Below, piece by piece: positions 63,952-64,000 of a DNA stretch of 64,000 nucleotides. Each line of letters begins with the position of its first letter. Position 1 is the stretch's first letter. The notes beneath the pieces were generated by a model that saw nothing but the letters and a program-made list of their open reading frames with translations, was not told where the DNA came from and made no database searches. The translations under genes were made by a program, and so were the position numbers. This DNA comes from Nitrosomonas communis (GTDB lineage: Bacteria > Pseudomonadota > Gammaproteobacteria > Burkholderiales > Nitrosomonadaceae). The DNA is taken from NCBI RefSeq assembly GCF_001007935.1, contig NZ_CP011451.1:1922001-1986000 (forward strand), read 5' to 3'.

Positions 63952-64000
63952 TTAGTTCATGGCATTAATGTCAGGTTCCTGGGATTGGTAGCCAGCCACT
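63952..64000 (-). CDS. C-terminal end of a gene entering from the window edge (partial)
   Basis: On the - strand the last 15 codons of an open frame read VAGYQSQEPDINAMN and end in TAA at 63954-63952, just before the transaldolase ribosome site. The fragment is too short to identify. Its position suggests co-transcription with tal. Confidence 0.4.
   Translation of the reverse strand, partial: VAGYQSQEPDINAMN

Overview
The window looks like chromosomal DNA of a betaproteobacterium, most likely a Nitrosomonas-type ammonia oxidiser. This placement is an inference from the tsf-pyrH-frr-uppS-cdsA-dxr-rseP-bamA-skp order, the moderate GC and the general character of the proteins; no ammonia-oxidation gene is present to confirm it. 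The sequence splits into a conserved housekeeping block and a long accessory stretch with many insertion-sequence scars and small repeats.

Region 1 (1-16.4 kb). The end of tsf is followed by pyrH, frr, uppS, cdsA, dxr, rseP, bamA and skp on the + strand. A 102-bp dispersed repeat then sits where lpxD would be expected, followed by fabZ and rnhB; lpxD, lpxA and lpxB are absent from this cluster. Next come a small membrane protein, slyD, and on the - strand mutS and a group III (fold-III) ornithine/lysine decarboxylase. A 21-codon ORF with a strong Shine-Dalgarno lies just upstream of the decarboxylase and looks like a regulatory leader.

Region 2 (16.4-31 kb), accessory. It holds rdgC, a decayed IS30-type element, a GC-richer pair of secreted proteins (one an alpha/beta hydrolase), a cysteine-rich secreted protein, a FecR-like protein, an IS630 remnant and an ion channel with nine evenly spaced S4 arginines but a non-K+ filter. 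It also holds a highly repetitive Asn/Gly- and Asp/Gly-rich protein with an RTX-type C-terminus, and an apparently intact IS3-family element.

Region 3 (31-48.3 kb), carbon metabolism. A zinc alcohol dehydrogenase gene interrupted by one in-frame amber codon precedes a pyruvate decarboxylase. After a putative cysteine-hydrolase-like periplasmic protein comes a compact operon for trehalose and alpha-glucan metabolism: treS-maltokinase fusion, glgC, treZ and a malQ-treY fusion.

Region 4 (48.3-64 kb). A TetR regulator and a DUF4242-TPR gene pair each carry the same GACCGGTC palindrome in the promoter region. Further on are a UDG-family protein, a small lipoprotein, a TehA/SLAC1-type transporter, a large secreted protein of unknown function, a pyrimidine-dimer glycosylase, a deletion scar joining hsdM to hsdR, a SWIM/SNF2 helicase, a DUF3617 protein, a lipase-like lipoprotein and transaldolase.

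The most striking non-coding signal is a family of about 102-bp elements with 18-19-bp terminal inverted repeats and a conserved asymmetric core. I count twelve full or near-full copies and one half copy, all intergenic. Two other about 125-bp inverted-repeat elements are also present.
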